Source: Toxonevra muliebris
Lineage: Eukaryota; Arthropoda; Insecta; Diptera; Pallopteridae
DNA length: 64,000 nt
Assembly: GCA_963691655.1 (NCBI GenBank)
Contig: OY829329.1
Span: 12,476,708 to 12,540,707 of the forward strand
Direction of reading: 5' to 3'
Shown here: positions 1 through 13,315 of the stretch, piece after piece
Numbering within the stretch: the stretch's first letter is position 1
Layout of the letters: every line of letters begins with the position of its first letter
Translations under genes and position numbers: made by a program
The notes under the pieces: model-generated
Databases searched by the model: none
The model's input: the letters and a program-made list of their open reading frames with translations, nothing else
Told to the model about the DNA's origin: nothing

Positions 1-1284
1 ATATACAACTATATACATGAATACAACGTTTAATTATAATTTTCCTACAAACAACAACAACAATTTTCAATAATTTTATTTTTTATAATATATTTTGTTT
101 TGTAATTCACTCTATTCATTGTAGTAGGTAACTATTAAATCAGGAAAGCCAATAAACCATAATTCCCTTTTTTAACTACTACGGCTGCTGCTGCTGGTGG
201 TGGTATTTATTATACCTATACCTAAGCACTCACTTGGGCACACACACAAACCTTTTGTCAAGCATGCTTGAACATTGAACACCCAACAAGTGTGTATATA
301 TATAGCTATTTAGTATATAGGTATGTACATATGTCTGTACCGAACATAGCAACACTCAAAAAGCCATTGACCAACAAAATGTCATTATGTCAAACATTCA
401 GGCGCATTCAACATGAAACATGACATGAGAAATAGAAACACTTTTGCTATTTCGTGTGTTCAGTTCGCTCTTTCAGATCTATTTTCTTTTACTAGTTTTG
501 TTAACTAAATTTTTTTTCTACTACTAATACTAGTTACTACAATTTTTTGTTGTTATTGTTGTGCAGTCAGTCATATTGCACACCCTTTGCGTTGTCATTT
601 TTCGTTTTGTTGTTGTTGTTTTTTTCTTTTTTTTTTGTATCGCAGTGGTGACTCTTTTCAGAACGGAAGTTATTAAAATTTGTAGTTGTTGTAAAGTAAC
701 TGTACAATAGCAACAACAACAAAAGTTGTAAACATTATAAATTGTTGTCTATTTTGTTCCTACTGTTTTGTTTTTTTTTTTTTTTTTGCTACTATTAGGT
801 ATTATTGTCATTTTAACACACAGGCAAATTCATTTATTTTTTGTTTTTTTTTAGTCACACAAAAACAACTAATAACCATAAACGAGTCAAAAAGAAAGAG
901 CAATGACCAAAAAGCTATCATCATATTAAACTATAATTATCCCAGTATGGAATTTTGTTGACAATTGACTACTGAAGTTAGGTTTGTGAATAGTTTAAGT
1001 CTAGTAGAGAACAAGTGTTAGTGGAGTACTTCTTGTGCTAGCTTTTTGAATAGCTCAAGGCCTATAAAGAACAAGAGCAAATATAAGACTAATAAAAATC
1101 TTGGTTCAAAAATTAAAGCTGTGGAGAGTCAGACAATTCTACTAGTATTCTCCTAAATAATTTAAAGAAAAAAATCTGCAGAAAGTTTATTGAATACCGG
1201 AGTTCAATCTATATTAGTTGAAAAATTTTCAGTTGAAAATTGTTCAGTCGAAACTGTGGTAGAGACAGTTGCCTTCCACCTATA
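1..1284. other. AT-rich non-coding DNA
   Basis: No gene is seen here. The stretch has short (CAA)n and (GTT)n runs, T-tracts near 620 and 770, a short (CTG)n/(GTG)n patch near 185-205, and TATA/TATG simple sequence near 295-335. The 80-codon open frame at 1190-1432 begins with a non-ATG codon, shows no domain, and overlaps a repeated sequence, so I do not call it a gene. Confidence 0.6.
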
Positions 1285-1369
1285 TGACCTATATGAGCCT
1301 CAAGTAAAAGTCGGCAATTTTATACTGAAGGAAAATATCTTTGAATATGTGTCGATCCAAGGTCCAATT

Positions 1370-1735
1370 AAAGTCATGCAGAGAATCGACTTCTTGCAGT
1401 TTTATCTCATTTGCTTTAGTGAGAGATCTTGATTCCATATAGCTGAATTTTCCTTTCATGTGTTATATACGTGTGCTACGTCATGTTTGTGCCGATAAAT
1501 TTAGAGAGTATTAACAGAAAAAAAGCGTTAGAAAACAGAAAGAGGAAGAGTGCAAAAGCTTCAACAGCAACAGTTACGTGAAAAATCTCATTTTTGTTGC
1601 ACTCTAACAAAACCAGTAAGAAACGAAGTTATGCAGTTGTTATTCGGCTGCATACAATCAAGCATAGAGACTACTTCTCGCAGTTTTATCGCATGTACTT
1701 TAATGAGAGAGTCGATGTAGAATAATAATTATTAA
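1370..1735 (+). repeat. Dispersed repeat family R1, copy 1 (uninserted)
   Basis: The segment matches 39880-40082 plus 41382-41450. Shared words include AGAGAATCGACTTCT, ACCAGTAAGAAA-GAAGTTATGCAG (split by one variable base) and TTTGTGCC-ATAA. In this copy the two halves occur in the opposite order to copy 2, so the family is probably built of tandem units sampled at different phases. The position matching the Tc1/mariner insertion in copy 2 reads GAGAGTATTAACAG here, with an intact TA dinucleotide, so it is an empty site. Confidence 0.7.
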
Positions 1736-1984
1736 ATTAATAGACTTTAATGAACAATAAGGCCAGAAGAATACCAAAAAATCATAGAACAAGCAGATCA
1801 GACGATCGTTTCGGAGTTTTGGAACCCGATACGGTTCCTCATCTGTGATCTTTTTTTGCCATCTAATACTATGCTCCCACTGAACCGAAATTGCATAGTT
1901 TCCATCATTTCCGTGGTTTCGGCTGAAACTGCATTGAAATGCACAATTACGGCATATAAAAAAATGTGTTGGTTCGTATTTTAG

Positions 1985-3370
1985 TCTAATTATTCAAATT
2001 AATTGGTTTAAATGAACAATAATGATTCTAGTTTCTGAGATATTAAATTTTTTGACAACGAAATCCAAATCATTGAAGTTAAAACGAAATCACAACCGAC
2101 CTTGCCAACAGAACTGAAGCACTTCCCGTTTTATTGACTAATTACTTGTTGTTGTTGTTGTAGCAATTTCAACTATTGTCATCTGGTGGTTAGATCATAT
2201 TTCAGATGTCCGTAGAAATGGCATGCCACCCAAAATTGTTTTGAGAGCAGCTTGTTGTGCTGTTTTACTCTCAACACCTTGGTCTCAACATGGAGATAAT
2301 CTTCAGGCGTCATCAGATGACACCCAGTGATGGTGCGCAGGGCTGCATTTTGCGACTCTTAGAGCTTGCGCCATTGTGAGTCGCTTCAAAAGTTATACTG
2401 AAGCAAGTTACAAAAATATCGAAATATAGTTCAAAACTAATTAAAAATAACTAACTAACTCTAAAAATAGGTTAATGGAAATCTGTGTGAGATCAATTGC
2501 TTTCAACATATAAGGATCTCATGCAAAATTTGACAGTTTTACACCGAACGAGAATAATATTTGAATATGTAACTATCGTACATGAAAGGACCGTTTAATT
2601 GGCAGATTTCCAGTATCTGAGATATTCAACTTTTGTTTAGAAGTTTTTGTCTATGAAACATGTATTAAACTTATTTCGAAATCATCGAATCTAGGTCGAA
2701 GTCACCACCGGCCTTTCCTGCGGGACTAAATTACGACCTGCTTTATTATAAACTTATGCTAAAGTTGGTAGTTTTATGCTGAATTAAAATACTATTTTAA
2801 AATGTATTGATCCTATAAGAAAAATCCATTTAATTGGAATGTTTCAGAGTTTCTGAGATATTAGATTTTCTGTCTATCTGAAATCATTCTATCTATCTAT
2901 TCTGAAATCATTGAAACTGGAACGAACTCATCACCGCGAATTACTGTAAAACCAAATACGGTCTACTTTATTGAAACTTCATGCTGAAGTAGGCAGTTTT
3001 ATACTGAATGCTAATAATATTTGAACATATATCTATCCTTCAAGAAAGGTCTATTCAATTGGAACGTTTCTGAGTTTGTGAGATATTCGATTTTTTATTA
3101 AACAAACTGATGCTGAAATTATTAAATCTAGAACGAACTAATCACCAATCTTTCTTATTTTAATGTCATCCTAAAGCGGATAGTTTTATGCTACTTCAAA
3201 ACATTATTTGAATATGTATTGATCCTACAATAAAGGGCCGTCTAATTGAGATGTTTTAGAATATCTAAGATATATGATTTTCTGTTGGTGAAACTTATTT
3301 TGAAATTATTGAAAATGAAACGAATTTTTTTCCACACTCCCAACTTTATTATTACTAAATAATATTTATC
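1985..3370 (+). repeat. Degenerate 190-240-bp tandem array
   Basis: Recurrent blocks appear in a fixed order: an AGTTTTATGCTGAA-like word, then an AATATTTGAATATGTAT-like word followed by GATCC, then TTTCTGAGATATT, then a line ending in AACGAACTCATCACC. Phased starts lie near 2533, 2769, 2994 and 3181, giving spacings of about 236, 225 and 187 bp. A single related unit lies near 1290-1380. Divergence is high, so the array is old. No coding potential was seen. Confidence 0.7.
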
Positions 3371-5798
3371 TTTACTGGGTTTCTAATAATGTTCTTAGGG
3401 TGTTGCTCCCTTTGATTTTTTTAGTTATACAGTCATATTCATTAATAGCATTTCTATATCAATGGCGGTAGCGTTTTTTTGTTTTTTGTTTTTTTTGTTG
3501 TTTATTTTAATGACATTTGTTCTATATTCATGCATAGGGTTAATCTTCAAACTGTTGCTTGTGGTTGTTGTTGTTATTGTTGCCACTTTTCAACGGTCAA
3601 TTTGATATTGTTAAGTGTTTGAATGTTTGTTTCAACTTTCCGCCGCTTGTCAATGGAAACGATTTCCACTTCCGTTTTTAAATTTAACATTTGGTTGAAG
3701 CAATTTGTTTTAGTTTTGCTTTCCGTCTGAGTTGTATAAGGGTTATTAGTTTTGTATGGGTTAGTATGTCAATAGTTCAAGAGGTTATTTGTTAGAATAA
3801 CTAAACACATAAAGAACTGTATATGGAATAAAAAAAGGAAGGAAACTGGAGGGAGAAATGTTTATCAAAGGAAGTTGGAAATAAAAATTTTCGTAAATGT
3901 TGGAAATAAAAATTGTTATAGAAGTTTTTGATTAGAAATTGAATAATATAATTTAAAATGTATTCAATAGATTGAGACGATTCGATTCCCCAAAAATTTT
4001 CCATAATAAAGCAAATAAAAATTACTTGCTAGTCCAAATTTTGTTATTACTTTTTTACACCTGTTTCATTTTTCTGACTTACAGATCTTGGTTCTGAAGG
4101 ATTCGCTTCATTTCAAACACTCTCTTAAGTTGCCTACATTTTAAATTTAGTTTTAAAACTAAACAAAATTAATATCCCAATTAAAAATAAATCCTAAAAG
4201 TATGCAATGCTATATTCTATGCATAAATTAAACTTATTTGGTACAGCGCTATCTATTGCAAATACCATAAGTGTGTAAATGGAAATTTTCAAAAACTTTC
4301 TTTGCTTGATTTTTTTGTTTTTTTTTTTTTAAGTTTTAGTAAAAGTTAAATAAACAACATTGTACTATTATCAAAATTTTATTTATAACAAAGAAAATAT
4401 TTCCTTGCTTGTAAAGTTTTCAAAGTATTCGTGTCGTGTAATAATTGAAAACATATTTAGGTCCACGCAAGAAAATAGTTTACCAGAGTTAAGCAAACAT
4501 ATGTTAAGCTATTTAAAATAGAGGTAGGTAGCTTTTCTTGTTATGTTTTCACTATCATTTACACTCTAATTACTGCAACAACAACAACAGAAGTATGAAC
4601 AACATTTTTCAGCGACAAATGTAAAATGCCACAATTAACAAAAAAAAAAAAACAAAAAAATACAAACAAACAAAAATTTAATAACATGCAAACATTTAAT
4701 TTATTTTATTTCAATGTTTACTTTCATTTTTAACAAAAAAAAAAAAAATTGCAAACGTGATTATGTGCACCTCTACAAAACGTTGAAGAAAACGCTTACT
4801 TTAAACACGCTCACCGCTATGACGTCTATGACAAAAAAAAAGAAGCAAAAACAAAGCTTACAAATAGATTAATAGATCAAAAGATTTGCCCTCAACTATT
4901 AAAAAAAAATCATTTATCAAAAATTGGTGGTAACATATCAAAGTTGAAGATTGAGCGATATAAAGAGATAGATTAAAAAAAAAAAAAAAGTTTAGTGAAA
5001 AAAAATTCCAATTTCTTGCTCTATGCACAATTGATTTTTTTTTTTTTTTTTTTGACAGCATAAATGTCAATTTTGCTTAAGTGCAATAATTTGTAGATAT
5101 ATAAAAAACAACAACCAAATCCACAAAAGCTAAATTTCGCTTTGAGCTAGAAGCAATTGAAATGTCATTAATGACATATTTCATATGACAAAGTCACGTT
5201 GTCTGCGTATGTTTGGTTTTTTTGTTTACATTGCGAACGGCGTAAGCGGCGTAAACGTTTTACGATTTTGTGGTAATATTTTTATAGCTTTCTTCTTCCT
5301 CTTCTCTAATGTGAATATACGTTGTGTGTGTGTTTGTGCGTGAACGTGATATGCCTTTGAAAAATCATTATTCGAAAATCAAAACAAACGACGAACATTA
5401 CACGAAAAGACATAAAAATATTCGAGTTCTATTTTTACTAACAATTTATCTACATATATTTTTTTTTTTTTTTTTGACAGCTTTATTGACTAATTTTGAC
5501 AAGTGTTTTGTAATAATAAAATATATAAAATTTAAGTATCTCGTTTGCATGCGTGCTTATAATTTTCAAAACAGAGGACATTAGCCTTTCTAGTGATAAA
5601 TTCCATATGCCAACAAAGTACTTAGAAAAGTCGTTGTTTAAAAAATATTTTGATGGGAGAAAAATGGATGATTTTTGCGCCAAGAATTCGTTTTTTTTTA
5701 TATCGAATTATACTGTAAATTCTTCCGTTCATTAAACCAGAAATTTTATGTTTTCTTGGATCCAATTTAAGAGAATTTACTGTAAATCAAGAATGACA
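3371..5798. other. AT-rich non-coding DNA with homopolymers
   Basis: No gene was found. Long T and A tracts occur near 4320, 4640, 4735, 4980, 5038 and 5458, together with CAA runs. A cluster of TGTCA/TGACA half-sites lies near 5160-5200. Short open frames here are homopolymer artefacts rich in Phe/Lys. Confidence 0.6.
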
Positions 5799-5800
5799 TA

Positions 5801-5968
5801 GAGTAATCATCGGTTAATTGGCACCCGTTTAATTACATTTCTGATTTAATTGGGTCAAAAATTGTATGTTTTTAGTTCGAAATGTACGCAAATTGCTCGG
5901 TTAATTGCATTCCCCGTTTAAGTGGACCATTGCATTATGATATAAGTAATTAAGCGGGAATTACATGG
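5801..5968. mobile_element. Decayed pogo-like MITE, copy 1
   Basis: This 168-bp segment is flanked by TA on both sides. It starts GAGTAATCATCGGTTAATTGG and ends AAGCGGGAATTACATGG. It contains CGGTTAATTG twice, as does the better-preserved copy at 16850-17022. The terminal bases have diverged from the CAGTAATCC seen there. TA target duplication and a CAGT-type end are typical of pogo/Tigger-derived miniature elements. Assignment is by end sequence only. Confidence 0.5.
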
Positions 5969-5989
5969 TATGAAAACTTTTCCCTAACG

Positions 5990-7020
5990 ACATTTGAAGT
6001 CACGAATTCTTCTTAAGAAAACTCCAAAAAGAAAGTTTTAATTTTCTATGAAAAAACCTTAGTACTCTACCTTGCCCAATTAGGGCATAAGAAACCTTTC
6101 TAGGCTCTATAGCCCACAGAGTATTAAGAAACATTTTGCTGTAATGAAAGTTTTGAAAACCTCAAGGCTAGAGGCTCTAGCAAAGCTGAATTCTACTTAC
6201 CCTCATTTAGACTGAGGCTCAAAGACCTATTTAAGCCACTTAACCCCAAATCATAATAAGAAGAAGAATTTTTTTTAAAAACAAATTTTAGGTATTCTCT
6301 GGGAAAACGTTAATATTCTACTCAGAATTGGTGCACAAAAACTTTAAGTCACTTGAAGTCGAAGTATATTCAACAAAAAAAATATTCTCTAAAAATACTG
6401 AATTCGACCATGCCTAAATAGGACTGAAACACAAAGAACCCTCTAGATTGTTTAAACACAAAAAATTTTAAGAATTTTCCACAGAGAAAATTTTGAATTT
6501 ATTTGGAAAAGCTGAATTTTTCCTTACCTTATTTAGACTGGAGCACAATATATTCTCAACGACAGTTAAACCCAAGGAATACCAGGGATTTATCGCAAAA
6601 GAAAGTTTGAATACTTAATATGAAGCCTTTGATAATCTACTACTGTGCCTTTGGGTTAGCTCCAGACCCCCACCCCCTCCCCCCCCCTCCCCCCCTTTCC
6701 GATGAAAATCTCATAAATTTTAATCGCTCTACTTTGCCTTTGGGTTAGCTCCAAAACCCCACCCCCTCTCCCCCCTCCCCCCCCCCTTCCGATGTAAATC
6801 TCATAAATTTTAATCGCTGGTCATGAAAAAGATTTTGAGAGAGGATTTAAAGCTTCAGCTTGGAAAATCTCTGAATCCGCTAGTGGGCATAATAGACCCT
6901 AGGTCGCTAGAACCTTAAGAAAAAAGAAATTTCGATATTGCCCAGGAAATCTGAATTTTCACTAAAAAATTCTCTAGGTTGCTTGAACCCAAATTATATT
7001 ATGAATTCTTCCACAAAATA
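5990..7020 (+). repeat. Degenerate interspersed/tandem repeat region
   Basis: Diverged copies of a module recur: AAAGCTGAATT, then CTTACC, then TTTAGACTG, then AGGCTCAAAGA-like text. They lie near 6186, 6509 and, outside this block, 8627. The copies also carry AAGTCACTTGAAGTCGAA-like and CCTCTAG-GTTG-TTGAACCC-like phrases. Spacing is irregular, so this is an eroded array rather than a clean satellite. No gene is seen. Confidence 0.45.
6647..6818 (+). repeat. Tandem duplication of an 89-bp C-rich unit
   Basis: Two adjacent copies begin GCCTTTGGGTTAGCTCCA at 6647 and 6736. Each continues through a nearly pure C tract and ends CCGATG-AAATCTCATAAATTTTAATCGCT. Most of the copy differences lie in the C tract. 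The tract is pyrimidine-only over about 35 bp. Confidence 0.85.
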
Positions 7021-9536
7021 TACATATTTGGTTAGTTTTTATAAGTGGGACACACTTAGTAGATCAGAGTGTGTGATGTTCTAAATTTCCCTATAAGGGA
7101 TCAGTTACCACAGAGTGTTTTGGCTGATTCGATACTGTAAGGTTTGCACTGTATTTCTTCAAAATCACTTCGAGTGCAGCTTAAGAAGGATATCAGATCT
7201 CTAGACTTATTTCTGCATAATTCTTCAAGGGTCTCGAAAACGAAAACCTCATTTCGCATGCCTATCCCTGTAAAAGATTTTACCATCACTGTTTTTTTTT
7301 CTGTATTTGACAAATCTTCTAAAAACTGTTGACATTTAACTAAAGCTTATGCTAAAAATAAATTTAAATTGGCAAATACAACATTGCGTTGTTCAATACC
7401 TCAATAACAAATAAAAGGAAGGGCACATCACTGCGACGACGATGATCATGATGAAGCCAATCTTTATGTCTTTCACGAAAAACCCAAAAAAAAAAAAATT
7501 TGCAAATTGCCACTTGTCGAGTCACAACAAAAGAGGTCAATTTCAAAGCGTTAAACAATAGCTTCAAGTTTTTTTTTGTGTGTTTTTGTTGTTGTTTTTG
7601 GTTAGTTAAGAAGACAATAGGCTAGAACACTCCTACTAGACAGAAAAAAAAAACAAAAACAACAACAAGTGTCAGCAGTTTGACATTTTTATGCAAAAAT
7701 AGCAATAATAACAACTACGAAAAAAAACTAAACAATTACAATACAAAAAAAAAACGAGAAGCTAGCAACAACAAAAACAAAGCAGAAGCGTTAAAATGTT
7801 AATCTTGAAGGTTTTCCTCGCACACACTTATAAGAATTTCGTATAGAATAGTTGCAGCTAGCTAGCTGCTACTATATGGTATAATGCCACAACATCACAG
7901 CAACCATGTGTCAAATGTCAAATCAAAATGTCACGTTTTCTTTTTATTTATATTGCAAATCTGTTTTTTTTATGTGTATGTGCTTAGGTACCTCTAGTTT
8001 TATTTTTTATTACATTTACTAAAGTAGTAAATAAATACCATAAAAAGTTTTTCTCTTCTTTATTTCATAAAAAAAAGAACCTTTTTTTTTTTTGCCAACA
8101 AAATTTCATTTGACAACTTCATGTAGGTGAAATGTCAAGTGTCAATAATGACATTTATATAAAAAATTAACTGTACAAATTACTTACTTATTTATTTACT
8201 TACTTCTACTAAAAGTAGCGCAAAAGATGAAGTCAGTAAAGTAAAGTTAAAGCAATTTAACTGCATATAGTTTATATTAAAAAGCCTCAGCACAACTGTC
8301 AAAAGTAAATTGTCCAAAAATTGTAATGTCATAATTTATTACTCTCACGCTTTGATAAAAATAAAAAAATAAATGAAGATACAAGTATCTTATTTTTATT
8401 TTAAGTAGCTTTAATTTAGCTATTAAGTTAATTGAAGAAAGTTGTGAGGAAAAAAAAATTTTTGAATTTTGTTAAATGAAATTGATAGAACCTTGAGATG
8501 CAGGGAAGGAAACGAGTGCATCGTTCATTGAAATGCTGAAAATAAATCAAATCGGAGGAAATGTGAAATACAATATTCGTATATATTTCCGAAAAGACCA
8601 CAATCTCCTTAAACTGACAAAAAAGCTGAATTTTACTTACTCCAGTTAGAACAGAGGCATAAAAAACTCTTAAGATCACAATGTCTATCTGTGGGTACAG
8701 TCGAACCTAGAAACTAATGCGTTTGTTGTGCTATATAGTTTTAGTGGATCTCTACTCTCTTACATACATGACATATTAGAGTCATAACTAACAAAGAGTA
8801 GCTCGCTCTGATAACACTAAACCTGGGTTTTTGAGCTGTATGGTTCTTGATTGATCTAAATTCAATAATTTTGGGTTTAGTCCCAACCATTCTTGAGTTG
8901 CTGTTTGATTGATTTGTTTCAACATCAACTCATGTAGTTTATGTAGTATATTTGGCCTTCAGGGCTATTCCTATTTAGTTCTAGACCTAAACTCTTTCAC
9001 AATTAGTTGGAAGCAAGTATGGAGATATCAGACAAATTTTATTATTGGCCTGCAGATTTGTTTTCTAGAGGAAAAGAGGCAAAATTTTCAATATTGTGTA
9101 CAATAACATGAAAAAAAATTCGTTTAATATAAATCCAAGTAGAGGAACTGAACTATTGTTTGAAAAAATAGCAAAAAATAATATTAAGCTTAAGGAAGTA
9201 AAATTTTTACTAACTTTCTTTTAACCTGCCTGTGGTTGTCCGATCCCTGAGGCTATCAAAAAACATATTTGTGAATGAGCACCAATTTTTTTCTCCCCCT
9301 TTCCCCCTCTTGTGTATCCACATCATTCTGTTTAGAGAATTTTTTTTCAAAAATTCTCTGAAAGACACTGATGGAGACCTCTAAATGACAACCCCTGAAG
9401 CAAGACAAGTAAAAAATCTAAAGAGATTAAACTTTTTACTACAAAGTACAATAAGAGGTTTTCAAAAAAAAAAAAAAAAAAAAACGAAACCGTGAATATG
9501 TATTTAGAAAGTAAATAAAATAGGCCCATAAAAGAT
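7021..9536. other. AT-rich non-coding DNA
   Basis: No gene was found. Visible items are CAA/GTT runs near 7580-7760, clustered TGTCA/TGACA half-sites at 7668-7690, 7905-7935 and 8098-8155, TTTAC/TTAC runs near 8180-8205, and an A tract near 9463-9484. Confidence 0.6.
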
Positions 9537-9760
9537 TAACCCTAAAATGAAACCCCCATAAATGAATGGAAACATGAATATTGTTTTTTAATGATATAAA
9601 AACCAATATGAAGCAAAATCGCTCGTTAATTTATTTTCATTTCGATTGACCATAGAACCACTGCCAAGTAGACGAGTATTTTGAATTTGTCGTGCTGAAA
9701 AACTATGCATAATATGATGTAAAATTTACGTATGTAATTTTTGAATTGGTAACCCTAAAA
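9537..9760 (+). repeat. Dispersed repeat family R2, copy 1
   Basis: The segment is diverged but collinear with 51347-51535. Both begin TTAACCCTA, pass through ATAAATGAATGG-AACATGAA and ATTGTT-TTTAA, continue with GAAGCAA, then AGACGAG-ATTT, and end with GTAAAATTTACGT. Orientation is the same. The nature of the element is unknown and no terminal repeats were seen. Confidence 0.55.
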
Positions 9761-10479
9761 TCATGAGGACTGAAATTTGCCTCCTTCCCCTCGGTCAAGA
9801 AAATCAATTTTATGAAACCAAATGAGAAAACAATTTTTTGAAACTAAAATTTAAAACTTACTGAATATTCTTTCTAAATATGTATTTTACTTATATTTTG
9901 ATTCTCAAAAATTTTATGTTATTTTAAGTTAAGAAAAATTTATAAACGATTAGAATTTTCTTAAAATCAATTAATATTGTTATTTTTTTGTTCTTGCACA
10001 ATTAAATTAATAGTAAAAATAATAGCTATTTTTTAAATTGTATTTATGCTTCTTGTATTGTTTATTTTACTATTTTTATAAACAATTTCATAACAATTTG
10101 TTTATTTACTTTGTCATTTATATCAATAACAAAAAAAAAAAAATAATATACAATACATAAAACACTAAAAAGCAGACAGATATAACGATGGACAAGGAGG
10201 CAAACGTGTAGGAGCCCAGTGAAAAATTATAGCTAATGCTCAACAGAGAAGTTCGGTATTTCTGATTAATTAGTTATAGTGCTCAATATACGGTAGGTGA
10301 CGGGTTTAAGAAAATCTCTTATAAGAAATATTTGTGTATAAAACATACATAGCTGCTGTACCATGGGGCATTTCCCACCCCCTTTCCCCACTCTTTGGGT
10401 CCACTAATACATAGAAGACGTGGCAGACTTATAAATTTCTTTTATCATTTAGTATATTAACATATTTTTTTTAATTTTA

Positions 10480-11200
10480 GAAAAGTTAATGAGAATTTCG
10501 GCAAATTTTCTTGAATGTCTCCGAAGTTTGATTCGGCCCGAACAAAAAAGTAACACCAGGGTCGAAATTTTGATAAAAAATACACAAAAGGAAGGCATTT
10601 TACTTTACCTTAGGAAAGATAATATTATTGACAATATTATTGGCAATATTATTGACAATAATATTGACAGTAATATTGTCAATAAATTGTCAAGTCATTC
10701 TCAAGTTTCGGCGCAATTTTCTCTGGAACTCGATCTCTAACTCTGTCAAATATCACAAAATTATAAATGACATTTATGCCAAAATATTTTGAAAAAAAAT
10801 TTAAAAAATTATTTACTTAAGAAAGACAAAATTGGTGAAGGTTTGATTATTTTGCTGATCGCTTCTTTATAAAATTATCCAATACAAAAATTTTAATTAA
10901 GTTTGCATGAATATCTCCGAAGTTCGACCTAATCTGGAAATATAAAAACTGGTCAAATTTGTTTTAGGGAAGACATACAAAGAAGGCGTGTTAGGTCTAA
11001 TAGTTTTCTTTGAACATTTATAATTATGTTTCTTACATTATTTTAAATTTTGGGATAGTCGGTGAAAATTTGATAATATTTCTCATCAACCCTATACAAA
11101 TTATCTGATACGAATATTGAATACATCCCAAATTCGATCTGACCCAAAAACAAAAATAATAAATACGTGGCCTTAATCTGCAAGAAAACACGCTTCAGAT
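10480..11200 (+). repeat. Repeat R3 copy 1 with ATTGACAATAAT minisatellite
   Basis: Positions 10618-10690 are built from short palindromic units of the ATTGACAATATT/ATTGACAATAAT type. The following phrase (AATTTTCTCTGGAACTCGA, then AACTCTGTCAAATAT, then TTTATGCCAAAATATTTTG) recurs at 14143-14215. Upstream and downstream, the phrase TGTCTCCGAAGTTTGATTCGG-like recurs near 10515, 10913 and 11130, indicating an older larger array. The 83-codon open frame at 10489-10740 falls inside this repeat and is not called a gene. Confidence 0.6.
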
Positions 11201-12949
11201 AAAGAACTACACAGCACGGAATCTTCTTTGGAATACAAATATTATAGCTCTAAGTTTGATTTCAGAGTTGCTTATTGAATTCCAGGACTATTTTTGTTGA
11301 ACATGGTAACCCATGCCATACAAAATTTCTTACTGGGTTATAAACAAGAGATATCTTTATGTATAAAGATGATTTTTTATAGTGTGGATACGAAATATTG
11401 CCAATAATTTCAACATATTATAAATCATAAAAAAAATCTTAAAAATGAAAAAAAATATATAGAATACAGTGAAAAACCACTTGATTATTTTTCAACATAA
11501 GTAGAAACAAAATATACACATATGCAAAGTAAATATTAATGATACTTTCATAAGAATGAAATTTAACTCATAAATATTAATTTAATATTAATTTATGATG
11601 AAATTTTCTAAAGAGCAAGAAAGAAAAAAAAAAAAAAAAAAAAAAAAAATGAATTTAAGTTGCATAGAGTGAGCACTTGAAAATAGATACTTTTATATTG
11701 GATCTTTTTTGAAGTACATAGAAAATGTTGAAATGTCAAGTAGCAAGGCAAACATATATCTACTATGAAATATTATAACAGAGTACATAAATTTATATGG
11801 ATGTATGTACGTAAGTATATTTTATGCTGACCCAAATTAAATTAAAATAATATTTTTTTCATCAACAAACTACTTCATTATGTTAAGCAAAAACTTACTA
11901 AACAAAATAGCCTGAAAAAAAAATGAAAATGTAACATTGAAATGAAATAAAAAAAAAATAAATAAATTATAACAAAAGCGTTAATTGCATTTAATTTGTA
12001 TGAAGAAGAAATTTCTTTGTGTTGACAATTGACGTACATACGCATACATTGAAGAAAAAGTGTCAATCAAATGTCAATTGAACATATTAAAACTCACTTA
12101 AGTTACACTAGCAAAGAGTATTCAAGCAAAGTCAATATGTAATATAAGAAGAAGCTGAAGAAGACGTAGTTGAAAAAACAGCTGAACAAGAAGAAGAAAC
12201 CCAACCAGCAAATTTATGCGACAATTGTGTAAATGATATGGCAATAATGAATGAAGTTGCTACTGTTTGCTATTGCTGCTATTGGTATTGCTTTATTGCA
12301 TTACTATTTATCATAAGCAATCAGTAAATAGCATTCAACCAAACAAAAAGAAGTGAAACGAAATGAAACATATATGAGGGTCTATTAAATGTATCTCTTT
12401 TAATACTAGTATTGCAAATGATCATAAACGCACATGTCACTTTAATACTACAAAACCATAAAAGATTGAATACCACATAAAGTAAAAAGCAGACAGAGAT
12501 AGTAAAAAGAGAAGAAATGAGAGAGAAAAAAAATTGAAAAGAAAATTAACCATAATAATTGCTTCAATTATTTTCATATCATATATACGACAATAAAAGT
12601 GATCTAAAGTGATCATATTCATTATTCAGCACAGTTGAATAGCAGCAACAGAAGTAGAAATAATGGCAGCATTTACAGCAACACTGATGTTGCCCCAGCA
12701 CTATATTTTTTTAACGCATCTTCAAATAAGATAGCATGTAATTTGAGTTGAGTTGATGCCAAAACATTTGAGAGCTTAAGGTTATAGGGTAGTTGTTAGA
12801 AATATGAGCTGGTTGAAGATTTATGCATGTTTACAACAGATTGTTCAAAAACTTCAGACCAGTATTTGAAACTCAGAATGCTATCGAATTCTTTAGAATA
12901 TATTTGTTTAGTTTTCCATTGAGTCCTTTTATCTATGGTGACACATTTT
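11201..12949. other. AT-rich non-coding DNA with A26 tract
   Basis: No gene was found. A 26-bp A tract lies at 11624-11649. TGTCAA/TTGACA half-sites cluster at 12024-12080. GAAGAA runs occur near 12147-12200. Confidence 0.6.
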
Positions 12950-13034
12950 CTTAATAAATGCATGTGAGTTTCTGCGTCTTCATTGTAATGTCTATACGTT
13001 TGTATGTGCCTGGAGAAGACCTGCTAGAGAAAAT

Positions 13035-13315
13035 GTGAAACCCGAGAAAATTCTGTACTCCGGACCCTAAGATCGCGAGGGCCGGAATATCAGTGTCCTC
13101 CTTTCCCCTTTTCTGATAGTCCTTGCACCTCACTGAGAACTCTAAGGTCATGACAGCAGGGATACACAGCCCTCTCCTTGCCTTTGGATAGTTTTTGTAT
13201 CTCACTGAAGACCCTAAGATTGTGGGAATCAAAATACCAGCTTAGGGCTTTAAAATCATAGAGTCTGAGATACTAGCTCCTCTTATTGAAGGCCCTAAGA
13301 TCGTGAGAGTAGTGA
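13035..13315 (+). repeat. Degenerate array of about 77 bp
   Basis: The phrase GACCCTAAGATCGTGAG, with variants, recurs at about 13064, 13140, 13209 and 13290. Intervening text of the kind CCTCCTTTCCCC and TTGTATCTCACTGA also recurs. A single related phrase (ACCCTAAAATCATGAGGACTG) occurs near 9752. Minus-strand open frame 12951-13232 is a by-product of the repetition. Confidence 0.6.

Noticed and set aside
1190..1432. 80-codon plus-strand frame
   Set aside because: Non-ATG start, no domain, and overlap with repeated sequence.
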